Both the position numbers and the translations under genes were made by a program. Shown in pieces: positions 7,745 to 15,648 of a stretch of DNA of 64,000 nucleotides (position 1 is its first letter; each line of letters begins with the position of its first letter). The stretch spans positions 1 to 64,000 of the forward strand of contig JUEB01000015.1 in assembly GCA_000802095.1 (NCBI GenBank). Reading direction: 5' to 3'. Under the pieces are notes generated by a model. That model did no database searches and was not told the DNA's origin. It saw nothing but the letters and a program-made list of their open reading frames with translations. The DNA is from Peptococcaceae bacterium BICA1-7 (GTDB taxonomy: Bacteria; Bacillota; Desulfotomaculia; Desulfotomaculales; Desulfocucumaceae).

Positions 7745-9247
7745 TTAGACTATAGGTATAAATTCTCTCCGGGAGACCGTCCCCGCCCGGCTGTTTCTTT
7801 CCTGTAACTCCCTTATAACTACACAGAGCGTTTTTATTCCGTGCTTTATGGCCCCGGCAGGGGCGTGGGTGAAATTTAGCCGAAGCATGTTGGCTCCCTC
7901 TCCGTTGGGATAAAAAACAGGCCCCGCCACAAAGGAAACTTTTTTTTTCACCGCCTCCTGCAGAAGGTTCACAGATGACATTGCTCCGGGCAGGGAGGCC
8001 CATATGTAAAACCCTCCCTCGGGTCTGTTCCAGGAAACCCCGCCGGGTGCATATTCCTCAAAAGTTTTTAACATGGTGTCCCTTTTTAGAATGTAGGTCT
8101 GCTTTACCCCTTCCAGGTGCTGCTGCAGGAGACCCTTCCTTAAATACAGATCTATAGCTCTCTGCAGAAGATTGTTGGTATGCAGGTCGGTCAGCTGCTT
8201 GGCGGCGGAAACAATCCTGGCAAATTCAGGGGGTACTGCCATCCAGCCCAGCCTCAGGCCGGGGCAGAGTATTTTGGACAGAGTGCACAGATATATTACA
8301 ATTCCTGATTTATCCATAGAGGCCAGGGGCGGCGGGGTAGGGCTTCCATAGTTTAGCAGCCCGTAGGCGTCATCCTCCAGCACCGGCACCCTGTACCGGC
8401 AGGCCAGATCAATGAGGTGCCTGCGCCTCTCTATGCTCATGGTAACCCCTGAAGGGTTTTGAAAGGTGGGAATGGTATATATAAGCTTGGGCCTGACCCT
8501 GCTTAGTACCCTCTCCAGCCTATCCACCATCATTCCCTCGCCGTCCAGGGGTATTCCTATCAGTTTTGCCCCGTAGGACCTGAATATGTCAATGGCCCCA
8601 AGAAAGGTCGGCTGCTCCGTTATTACCGCGTCACCGGGCTCCAGCAGCAGGCGGGCGATGAGGTCAAGGCCCTGCTGGGAGCCGTTTAAAACAATAAGGT
8701 TTTCCGGGGAGGCCTCGCAGTCCCGCAGACTGATCAGCTCAGCCAGGCTTTCCCGCAAAGAGGTCAGGCCCTGGGGGCAGTTGTGCTGCAGCACTGTTTT
8801 CCCTTCTGCCGACAGCACCTCCCTGAATATCTGCGCCAGATCCCTGAAGGGATATAGCTCAGGGTCGGCTATTCCCGAATCCATTGCCACCAGATCTCTC
8901 TGGCGGAGAAGCTCGGACATGGCGGTGCTGTATGGATTGATAAGGCTTTCGCCCTGGCCGCTTAATACCTCGTTCCAGGAAAAGCCATCGGTTTTTTCTC
9001 CGGCTCTGCCTACCACCTCAGTGCCTCTGCCCACGTGGGAAACTATGTAGCCGCCTGCCTCCAGCTCTCTATAAGCGTTTATCACGGTGCTCCGGTTGAC
9101 TCCCAGCAGCCCGGCCAGCTTTCTCTCGGCGGGAAGCCTGGCGCCTTCCTTCAGCGACCCGGAGAGTATTTCTCTGGTAATCTGTTCTGATAGCTGAAGG
9201 TAGAGAGGTTTTTTTGCCTGCCGGTCCAATTCTATGTTAAGATTCAT
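7745..9247 (-). CDS. MocR/PdxR-type regulator (GntR wing plus aminotransferase fold)
   Basis: 500 residues. The N-terminal winged helix (LYLQLSEQITREILSGSL, LPAERKLAGLLGVNRST) occupies about 1-75; the rest is a fold-type I PLP aminotransferase domain with the Schiff-base lysine in LSKILCPGLRLGW. MocR proteins bind PLP-amino acid adducts and regulate a divergent gene; here the divergent neighbour is a siroheme/Fe-S protein, which is unusual for known MocR targets. Start is the ATG at 9245-9247 because GGAGGGTC lies five bases upstream; a longer frame to 9277 has no ribosome site. The intergenic region carries repeated CCAAT(T)G boxes. Confidence 0.88.
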   Translation of the reverse strand: MNLNIELDRQAKKPLYLQLSEQITREILSGSLKEGARLPAERKLAGLLGVNRSTVINAYRELEAGGYIVSHVGRGTEVVGRAGEKTDGFSWNEVLSGQGESLINPYSTAMSELLRQRDLVAMDSGIADPELYPFRDLAQIFREVLSAEGKTVLQHNCPQGLTSLRESLAELISLRDCEASPENLIVLNGSQQGLDLIARLLLEPGDAVITEQPTFLGAIDIFRSYGAKLIGIPLDGEGMMVDRLERVLSRVRPKLIYTIPTFQNPSGVTMSIERRRHLIDLACRYRVPVLEDDAYGLLNYGSPTPPPLASMDKSGIVIYLCTLSKILCPGLRLGWMAVPPEFARIVSAAKQLTDLHTNNLLQRAIDLYLRKGLLQQHLEGVKQTYILKRDTMLKTFEEYAPGGVSWNRPEGGFYIWASLPGAMSSVNLLQEAVKKKVSFVAGPVFYPNGEGANMLRLNFTHAPAGAIKHGIKTLCVVIRELQERNSRAGTVSRREFIPIV

Positions 9248-9256
9248 TATGACCCT

Positions 9257-9350
9257 CCAATTGCTACGGATAGCCATCCAATGTCATTATTATAGAGCAT
9301 AAATACTCAATTAAAAACATCCAATTGCCATAAAAAATACCAACCAATTT
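9257..9350. promoter_or_regulatory. Divergent promoter region with repeated CCAATTG boxes
   Basis: Four similar boxes lie in the same orientation: CCAATTG (9257-9263), CATCCAATG (9275-9283), CATCCAATTG (9318-9327) and ACCAATTT (9343-9350). A minus-strand TATAAT (9294-9289) fits a promoter for the MocR gene between them. MocR regulators commonly bind direct repeats in such regions, so these are candidate sites. Confidence 0.45.
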
Positions 9351-9428
9351 AGGCGAAAGAGTGTGATTAAGCTCATTGCTGATATTAGCCGAAGGGGGTT
9401 ACAATCTTAAAAACAGGGGGTGTTTAAT

Positions 9429-10280
9429 TTGGACTGGGAAGCTGATGCCCTTAGAAGGCTGGAAAAGGTTCCTATATTTGTACGGAGCCGGGCCAAAAAG
9501 AAAATAGAAGAATACGCCCAAAGAAGGGGTAGCACTGCGGTGACTTCCGCTGATGTCACCAATGCCCGCGGAGAGATGGCCGGAGGCCCGGCAGACGAAA
9601 AAGATAAGCCCACAATTGAAGATCTGCTGGAGAGGGGAGCCCTGCCGGAGGGGCTCAAGTCCCGCAGCCACGAGGTTAAAGTATGCGGGGGAGCCGCCGG
9701 CTGCCCTCTCTCACTGATAGATGATACCCCAATATCCCGCCTGCTGTTTAGTGTTTTGGAGGAGTCCGGTCTGGCCGGCGGTAAGGCAGAGGGGCCGGTG
9801 TTATTTCATCACCGGTTCAGGGTGGCCCTGTCAGGCTGTCCCAACGCCTGCTCCCAGCCCCAGATTACCGACTTCGGGGTGATCGGCCAGGCCAGGCCCG
9901 AAAGGGGGGAGGCCCCCTGCAGCCAGTGCGGGGCCTGTGTGGATCACTGCCGGGAGGAGGCTGTGAGTCTTAGTGAAGAGGGTCCAATCTTTGACTACTC
10001 CAGGTGTGTCAGCTGCGGGGTATGTATACGGGCCTGCCCCTGCGGGTCCATTACCGGGCAGTGGTCCGGATACAGGCTCTTGGCCGGAGGAAAGCTGGGC
10101 AGGCATCCCCGACTGGCCGAAACACTGCTGGACTGTGCCGATGACAGCCGGCTTGCCCAGGCGCTTAAAGGGGCGGTGCGCCTCTATATGGAGCAGCGGC
10201 GGGAGGGTGAGCGCTTCGCCGGACTGGTGGAGAGACTGGGGATTGAAAGGGTGAGAGAGTTCATCTTTCCCCGTGACTGA
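9429..10280 (+). CDS. PCP_red plus NIR_SIR/4Fe-4S protein (sulfite-reductase-like, AsrC-like)
   Basis: 283 residues from a TTG at 9429-9431; AGGGGGTG ends six bases upstream, whereas the GTG at 9420 lies inside that ribosome site. Residues 1-45 match the PCP_red module of light-independent protochlorophyllide reductase (EADALRRLEKVPIFVRSRAK, then VTSADVTNARG). Next comes a nitrite/sulfite reductase 4Fe-4S/siroheme region with ALSGCPNACSQPQITDFG, then two ferredoxin motifs, CSQCGACVDHC and CVSCGVCIRAC. One siroheme domain is present rather than the two half-domains of full enzymes, so it is either a short AsrC-type sulfite reductase subunit or an electron-transfer relative. Regulated presumably by the divergent MocR protein. 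Confidence 0.7.
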   Translation: MDWEADALRRLEKVPIFVRSRAKKKIEEYAQRRGSTAVTSADVTNARGEMAGGPADEKDKPTIEDLLERGALPEGLKSRSHEVKVCGGAAGCPLSLIDDTPISRLLFSVLEESGLAGGKAEGPVLFHHRFRVALSGCPNACSQPQITDFGVIGQARPERGEAPCSQCGACVDHCREEAVSLSEEGPIFDYSRCVSCGVCIRACPCGSITGQWSGYRLLAGGKLGRHPRLAETLLDCADDSRLAQALKGAVRLYMEQRREGERFAGLVERLGIERVREFIFPRD

Positions 10281-10318
10281 GACCAATACCGGGGAGAAAG
10301 AAGAATGGGTCTTTTAAA

Positions 10319-10486
10319 ACCACAGAGAACACAGAGGACACAGAGATTTTTTAGCCTTTCTGAATGCAATAGGTAGAATTTATAAAATATAAGGTAAAAA
10401 ATACTATCCAAAGTTATATTCTTATCAGGACCTGAAAGTAGTGCCTTTGAGGTAATTCTCTGTGCCCTCTGTGTTTATAAAAAGGC
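10319..10486. repeat. CACAGAG inverted-repeat element, copy 1
   Basis: Ends are ACCACAGAGAACACAGAGG (10319-10337) and CTCTGTGCCCTCTGTG (10457-10472), which are inverted repeats of each other. The inside is AT-rich. The internal order is reversed relative to copies 2, 3 and 5. No coding frame. Confidence 0.75.
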
Positions 10487-10491
10487 ATTCA

Positions 10492-11439
10492 TTACTGCCT
10501 GGTGGTGGCCGTGCCCGCAGCTTTCTCTCCGGCTATAGCCTGGGCTTCCGGCTGCTCTTTTGACCTCAGCTGCAGCAGGATCACCGCAGACAGTATGAGG
10601 GCGCAGCCGGTCACCTGCATGATGGTGAGCACCTCGCCCAGCAGCAGGAAGGACAGTATCCCGGCCAGCACCGGCTCCATGGTGCTGGTAATCCCGGTTA
10701 CCACCGGGGAAAGGTGATTCAGCCCCTTGAAGAAAAAGCCGAAGGGCAGTATGGTGGCGAATATGGCTATATAGAAGAAGAATAGCCAGTCTGCGGCAGT
10801 GCCGTATGAGGTGAAGGTAATCCAGGGAGCCTTGTAGAGCGCCCAGGCGGCCCCTCCCACCCCCATTCCCCAGACCAGAAGGGTCCAGGGGGAGTATTTG
10901 GAAAGCCCGTATTTCCCGTAAACTGTATAAAAGGCGAAAGAGACCGCCGAGGCAAGGCCGGTGATAAGGCCGGGCACGGTTACCGCCATACCGGACCCGG
11001 TGGTGCCCTTAACCATTAAAAAGCCCCCGGTAATGGCCCCGGCAAGTGCCAGAAATCTGACGGGGCTTATTTTTTCTCCCAGGAACAGCAGTCCGTACAG
11101 CAGTATGAACACCGGGGCCAGGTACTCCAGAAAAACAGCGGTGGCCACATTGGTCTGACTGATGGTGAATAAATAGGTAAACTGAACGGTGGCCACACCG
11201 AAAATACCAAAAAATATCATGTAGGGGATGTCGCTGCGGCTTATTTTTAAAAGCCCCGGCCTAAACACCAGAAGGTAGGCGGCCAGCAGGGTAAAAGAGA
11301 GTATAAGTCTTATCTGCACCAGATCGAAGGGGCTGACCTGGCGGCTGAAGAGGTATTTGGCCGCCGTGGCCGACAGACCCCATAGAAGGTCGGCCAGTAG
11401 AATAAACAGAAAGCCTTTTAATTGACCTGATAAAATCAT
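10492..11439 (-). CDS. EamA/DMT family transporter
   Basis: 315 residues with about ten hydrophobic segments arranged as two EamA repeats (LADLLWGLSATAAKYLFSR at the start of the first; LITGLASAVSFAFYTVYGKY of the second), the usual size for drug/metabolite exporters. The C-terminal tail is polar and alanine-rich. GAAAGG precedes the ATG. It stands alone between a repeat element and the divergent HAD gene. The substrate cannot be told from sequence; amino acids or metabolites are typical. Confidence 0.85.
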   Translation of the reverse strand: MILSGQLKGFLFILLADLLWGLSATAAKYLFSRQVSPFDLVQIRLILSFTLLAAYLLVFRPGLLKISRSDIPYMIFFGIFGVATVQFTYLFTISQTNVATAVFLEYLAPVFILLYGLLFLGEKISPVRFLALAGAITGGFLMVKGTTGSGMAVTVPGLITGLASAVSFAFYTVYGKYGLSKYSPWTLLVWGMGVGGAAWALYKAPWITFTSYGTAADWLFFFYIAIFATILPFGFFFKGLNHLSPVVTGITSTMEPVLAGILSFLLLGEVLTIMQVTGCALILSAVILLQLRSKEQPEAQAIAGEKAAGTATTRQ

Positions 11440-11637
11440 TTTTTAGCGCCTTTCTTTATGCGTTAAAGAAATAGTAACAAGCCCCAAAGGGCTATCCTAA
11501 TATATTTAATGCCGGTCCCATTTTTCCTTTAAGGGCATTAATTTTTTTCCTGCCTGAAACCCGGGCTGCAAGGTGCAGGAAAGTTTTACCTCCATCACGA
11601 AATTAAACTAAAAAGTATTATTGGAAAGGTGTGTGTG

Positions 11638-12354
11638 GTGCTGAAGGCTGTATTATTTGACCTGGACGGGACTCTCCTGAGGATAAACACCGGGCATTTT
11701 ATGAATGAGTACTTAAAAGAGGTGGGAGCAGCAGTGGCCTCCCATGTTGATCCCGGGCCTTTTATTGTGGGCCTTATGGCCAGCACCTCTGTGATGATGG
11801 CCAATAAAGACACCTCAGCCACCAACTCTGAGGTGTTCTGGGAGGATTTCACCCGTCGTATGGGTGACTCCATAGAGATTGTAAAGCCAGTAATAGAAGA
11901 CTTTTACGCCAACAGGTTCGGCAGTCTGTCCCGGGTGGTTCAGCCGGGAGACTGGTCCCGGAAGGCGGTTCTGGCGGCCCTGGGCAGGGGGCTGCGCATA
12001 GGGGTAGCCACCCAGCCGGTTTTTCCGCTTTCGGCGGTGCGCCAGCGGATGTCCTGGGCCGGGGTGGACGACCTGCCCTGGGACTTTGTGGCCAGCTATG
12101 AGGAACTGCACTTTTGCAAGCCCAACCCCGACTATTTCAGGGAGATTGCCGAAAGGCTGGGGCTTTCCCCGGAGGAGTGCCTGATGGTGGGGAACGATGT
12201 GGAGGAAGACCTGGCGGCGGCCTCCACCGGCATGCGCACCGGCCTGGTCACGGATTTCCTGGTCAATGCCCAAAATAAAGAGTACAGCACAGATTGGTCC
12301 GGCACCCTGGCCGAGCTGCCCGGGTGGCTTGCGGAGTATAGAAACGGCTTATAG
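11638..12354 (+). CDS. HAD superfamily hydrolase
   Basis: 238 residues. Motif I is LFDLDGTLL at about 5-13 with the nucleophile Asp; motif III/IV are seen as CKPNPDYF and MVGNDVEEDLAAA. This is the phosphoglycolate phosphatase-like branch with a helical cap. Several GTG codons precede; I take the one at 11638, eight bases after GGAAAGG, which gives the usual MLKAVLFDLDGT opening. It ends just before a two-way terminator shared with the convergent PPC gene. The substrate is unknown. Confidence 0.82.
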   Translation: MLKAVLFDLDGTLLRINTGHFMNEYLKEVGAAVASHVDPGPFIVGLMASTSVMMANKDTSATNSEVFWEDFTRRMGDSIEIVKPVIEDFYANRFGSLSRVVQPGDWSRKAVLAALGRGLRIGVATQPVFPLSAVRQRMSWAGVDDLPWDFVASYEELHFCKPNPDYFREIAERLGLSPEECLMVGNDVEEDLAAASTGMRTGLVTDFLVNAQNKEYSTDWSGTLAELPGWLAEYRNGL

Positions 12355-12408
12355 AAAAAGGGGACAGGCTACTTTTTTACAACTAAAAAGTAGCCTGTCC
12401 CCTTTTTA
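12355..12408. terminator. Bidirectional terminator
   Basis: AAAAAGGGGACAGGCTAC (12355-12372) pairs almost perfectly with GTAGCCTGTCCCCTTTTT (12390-12407), with A- and T-runs on both sides. It serves the HAD gene and the convergent PPC gene. Confidence 0.85.
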
Positions 12409-12412
12409 ACCT

Positions 12413-12856
12413 TTAAACCGGAAGGAACTTAAGCATTTTTAGCCCGGACTCCTGCTCAAACTCCTTTACCGCGCCGGTTCCGGTCAGCTCTAGGATGATC
12501 ACCTCGGCTACCAGGTAGACCTCGGACAGTTTCCTGACACAGCCCATCAGCATCTGGTCGCCTTTGCCGAAGGCGCCGTGCAGGTGAAGCGCCGGCTCGC
12601 CGCCGTCACTGAAAAGTGTGCCTATGCCCACTATTTCCCTGCCGTCGCTAAATTCCCGCCATACCGGCACCGGGGGCAGCACGCACTCCTGTGGCCCCAC
12701 CACAACAGCAGCGTCTTTTAAAGCCCCGATCACATAAAGAACCCCGGCCTCTATTTTTTCAGCCAAGGCCAGTCTTTTAATCTCTTCAATAAGGTTATCG
12801 CCATCCTCCACTCTGGCCACAAATACCCGGCCCACTTGACCCTTTGCATATTTCAT
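12413..12856 (-). CDS. PPC/DUF296-domain protein
   Basis: 147 residues covering one PPC (DUF296) domain. The signature HLHGAFGKGD (HxHxxxG) lies at about 94-103, and the opening VFVARVEDGDNLIEEI is typical. Plant relatives with an added AT-hook bind DNA; stand-alone bacterial versions are of uncertain function and may be trimeric metal-binding proteins. GGGGGAA precedes the ATG. The gene is single, closed by the shared terminator, and followed upstream by a dispersed repeat. Confidence 0.8.
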   Translation of the reverse strand: MKYAKGQVGRVFVARVEDGDNLIEEIKRLALAEKIEAGVLYVIGALKDAAVVVGPQECVLPPVPVWREFSDGREIVGIGTLFSDGGEPALHLHGAFGKGDQMLMGCVRKLSEVYLVAEVIILELTGTGAVKEFEQESGLKMLKFLPV

Positions 12857-12913
12857 ATTTGCATTCCCCCAGTCAGATTTTTCCTGCCCTGAAAACCTCT
12901 CGGGTCTATATTA

Positions 12914-13090
12914 GCCACAGAGGTCACAGAGACCACAGAGAATTTACTCTTAAGCATTACTTTCGGGTCTGAAACAGAGTTGAAAATTAGAGAATTTTAG
13001 TCAGCCCTTTCCGATCTATTTTATAAAAACATTATATAGCATTCAAGCAAGTCTTAAAAAACTCTGTGTCCTCTGTGTGCTCTGTGGCTT
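12914..13090. repeat. CACAGAG inverted-repeat element, copy 2
   Basis: Left end CCACAGAGGTCACAGAG (12915-12931), right end CTCTGTGTCCTCTGTG (13060-13075) then CTCTGTGG. Interior blocks TTAAGCATTACTTTCGG and ATAGCATTCAAGCAAGTC recur in copy 5 almost unchanged, and CATTCTCCTTGGTGGCTGC follows at 13108. Confidence 0.8.
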
Positions 13091-13127
13091 AAAAAGGACC
13101 GTATTTTCATTCTCCTTGGTGGCTGCT

Positions 13128-14909
13128 TCAGGCCGCAGCCGGGGGTTTAAGGGAACCTTGGGCGGGATACCACCTCTGAAACCAGGCCGTGAATATAAAG
13201 GCCGGGATCAGTAAGATATGGGCAAGCACTATCCTGAGGACGCCTATGCCCGGGTCGAATTGGCCCAGCAGGGCTACCGCTGACTGGGCCAGGAATACCG
13301 AGCCCCAAACGGCGGTGATGATGGCGTTGGTTTTTATAAAAACTTTATTTGTCCATAGCGCCGGGTCCCATTTCCACTTTGAATATTCGGCGGTTAGAGG
13401 CGTGTCTGTGGCCAGAGTGCCAAACCACAGCCCGGCCAGAACAAGTTCACCCAGGGCAAGACCGTAGACATCGAAGAAGCCATAGCCCGAGAGGGTAACC
13501 AGCCAGGCCAGGGCAAAGTAAAGCGGTGTTCCGGAATCCATCCAGGTAGGGCTGCCGAAGGCTCTGCGGTAAGCCCACAGGACCGAGGACAGCAGCAGTG
13601 GGATACCCAGCTTAATGCCGGGGCTGAGGGCGGGTATGTGCGATATTATCCAGTAGGCTATCCAGGGCTTGAAGGCAAGGGCCAGCCAAACCATCCCCGG
13701 CAGACGAAAGGGACCCTTCTGGGAATCAGGCAGTGTTTTGGTACAGCCGGCTGTATTTGCCTGGTGTATTTCCTCCTGGGCGCTGCCCGCTGAAGAAAAC
13801 AATTCACCCATTCTTAAAAGAAGCCCAAGGTCGCCTTCTATAAGGTAAAGCCCTTGTAAATATGCTGTCTGCCCGGAAAGCTCTCCCCTGGCTATCTGAA
13901 GCCATATTTCCGACGGGGTGTGAATGGTTATGTCCGGAGAGGATACTGTTCCATCGTGTACCGTGCACCGGCCATTATCGATGCGCAGTACATATTCTCC
14001 CGGCTCCTTTCCGGTAACCAGGAACTGGTAGTCAGCCTTCAGACTTCCGGCGGCTTTGGGGCTGAATACCGTGGCCTGGCCACTGATAGCCTCAAAGAAA
14101 GTTTCAGGAGGTCTGCTGCTTGCCGGAGGCGGTGACAGGGCAGGTGAAATGGAACCGGCAGAAGGCAGCGCCTTTTCTGCCTTATTCTGTGGGGGCTGGG
14201 CAGTGATGCTGTTCCAGTGGGCATTGGTTATGTTTGCGTAGTGTTCAGGATTGGCTATAAGGGGGCGGTCAAGCACTGACTGAGTTTCTTCTGAAATACG
14301 GCCCTGTAACACCATTTCAAATCCTGCGCGCCTGCAGGCGTCGGTATACCAGCGGAGGCTTTCCTCCAGCTGCGGCTGGCCCAGAAACCCTCCTCCTGCG
14401 CAAAAAATAGTTGCGGCAAGCTCCATATCAGGGCCGGAGGTAAACATCCGGAAGGTTTCCTCCAGGCCTGAAAAATGGTGAGGCTCTGGATACCCGCAGT
14501 TGGAAATGAGTATTACCTTCTTGGGCCATTCCTGCTCAAAGCGGGTAGGATGTATGTAATGATCGCCACGCTTTATAATTTTGGGATTTAGAAGGGGTAT
14601 AAAGCGGTCCATAAAATCCTTCATCAGCCCGCTGGTGCTGAAAATATACAAAGGGGTGGCATAGACCAGGACATCCGCCCGGCGGATTTTTTCCAGCAGA
14701 TCAGGCATGTCGTCCCTGTGGATGCATACTCCCGGGGTCTTTGTCCAGCAGGCAAAGCAGCCTGTGCAGTGGTTTATTTTTTTATCCCTCAGATAAACAG
14801 TTTCAGTACTGGCGCCATTATCCCGGGCCCCTTCCAGGAAGGGCTGCAGGATGCGGTCAGTGTTGCTTCCAGTACCCCTGGGACTGCCGTTAACGGCCAG
14901 TAAGTACAT
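13128..14909 (-). CDS. Iron-sulfur flavoprotein-like reductase fused to SCP2 and a membrane domain
   Basis: 593 residues in three parts. About 1-230 is an NADPH-dependent FMN reductase/flavodoxin-like fold (LLAVNGSPRGTGSNT) with CTGCFAC and a further Cys at 48, 51, 54 and 62, the cluster arrangement of iron-sulfur flavoproteins. After a Pro/Ser-rich linker (236-266), about 268-372 resembles an SCP2 sterol-carrier domain (SPDITIHTPSEIWLQIARGELSG). About 402-590 holds roughly six membrane segments. The combination suggests a membrane-tethered flavin reductase acting on a hydrophobic substrate (inference). It starts 12 bases after the PadR gene, so the two form one operon. Confidence 0.75.
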   Translation of the reverse strand: MYLLAVNGSPRGTGSNTDRILQPFLEGARDNGASTETVYLRDKKINHCTGCFACWTKTPGVCIHRDDMPDLLEKIRRADVLVYATPLYIFSTSGLMKDFMDRFIPLLNPKIIKRGDHYIHPTRFEQEWPKKVILISNCGYPEPHHFSGLEETFRMFTSGPDMELAATIFCAGGGFLGQPQLEESLRWYTDACRRAGFEMVLQGRISEETQSVLDRPLIANPEHYANITNAHWNSITAQPPQNKAEKALPSAGSISPALSPPPASSRPPETFFEAISGQATVFSPKAAGSLKADYQFLVTGKEPGEYVLRIDNGRCTVHDGTVSSPDITIHTPSEIWLQIARGELSGQTAYLQGLYLIEGDLGLLLRMGELFSSAGSAQEEIHQANTAGCTKTLPDSQKGPFRLPGMVWLALAFKPWIAYWIISHIPALSPGIKLGIPLLLSSVLWAYRRAFGSPTWMDSGTPLYFALAWLVTLSGYGFFDVYGLALGELVLAGLWFGTLATDTPLTAEYSKWKWDPALWTNKVFIKTNAIITAVWGSVFLAQSAVALLGQFDPGIGVLRIVLAHILLIPAFIFTAWFQRWYPAQGSLKPPAAA

Positions 14910-14921
14910 TATGGAACCTCC

Positions 14922-15491
14922 TTATTTATCCGGCCTGCCGCCATCCTCCGGACTTTCAAGGGCCTTTAGGGAGCTATCGCACCAGTCCACCACCATCCTG
15001 GCCTGGCTCAGTCCGAAGTCCAGAGTCAAGGCCCAGTACCGGGCGTCTTCAACCGCCCCGGTGATATTTTTGTAATGATCGATTACCGGCAATATTTCCT
15101 TCTCATACCTGTCTATCAAGGCGACATGGCTTTCTCTCCACTGCCTCAGGTGGGAGGCCAGGCTTTCCGGGTCTGTAAGGTTGCCGAAAAATACCTTGAG
15201 CAGCATGGGGCTGCGCAGCTGAACAGTATCCGGCGGCCCGGCCAGCCAGCGGCCCAGTTCCTCGCGGCCGGGGCCGGTCAGGCTGTATACCTTCCGGCTT
15301 GGTTTTCCCTCCTGGTGCTCCACCTTTGCTTCCAGCCAGCCCAGCTCTTCCATTTTATTGAGTGTGCGATATATTTGCGGCAGGGTGGCATTCCAAAAAA
15401 AGTGAATGGAATTCTCAAAGGCCCACTTCAGTTCATAGCCGGTGCCGGACTTATAGCTCAGTAATCCCAAAAGAGCATGCTGCAGAGACAT
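14922..15491 (-). CDS. PadR family regulator, AphA/Vir C-terminal type
   Basis: 189 residues. The N-terminal winged helix (LLGLLSYKSGTGYELKWAFE, then IYRTLNKMEELGWLEAK) is followed by a helical dimerisation arm, length typical for PadR subfamily with the Vir_act_alpha_C domain. GGGGGT lies five bases before the ATG. It is the first gene of a unit with the flavoprotein-SCP2 fusion and diverges from fprA. Its close relative at 53352 has the same opening (LSY...GY.LK..F.NSI..FW). Confidence 0.87.
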   Translation of the reverse strand: MSLQHALLGLLSYKSGTGYELKWAFENSIHFFWNATLPQIYRTLNKMEELGWLEAKVEHQEGKPSRKVYSLTGPGREELGRWLAGPPDTVQLRSPMLLKVFFGNLTDPESLASHLRQWRESHVALIDRYEKEILPVIDHYKNITGAVEDARYWALTLDFGLSQARMVVDWCDSSLKALESPEDGGRPDK

Positions 15492-15508
15492 TTTTTACCC
15501 CCATAAAT

Positions 15509-15548
15509 TATATATGTAAGCAGTTGTATATATGTTAATGCATATATT
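15509..15548. promoter_or_regulatory. AT-rich palindromic operator candidate for PadR
   Basis: Between the divergent PadR and fprA genes lie TATATGTAAGCAGTTGTATATA (15511-15532, given here as an imperfect inverted repeat with TATATGTA and TGTATATA arms) and an overlapping TATATGTTAATGCATATA. PadR proteins bind such ATGTA..TACAT-like inverted repeats. Confidence 0.45.
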
Positions 15549-15565
15549 AAATCATGCACATAAAG

Positions 15566-15595
15566 TTGTCAAGAAAATATGAGGCATAATATAAT
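15566..15595 (+). promoter_or_regulatory. Sigma-A promoter of the FprA gene
   Basis: TTGTCA (15566-15571), an 18-base spacer and TATAAT (15590-15595). The start codon chosen for fprA lies about 50 bases after the -10. Confidence 0.6.
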
Positions 15596-15648
15596 AAAAA
15601 ATGGAAAGAGTAAAAATGGTTAATATTCATACTAAAGGAGCTGCAGGT

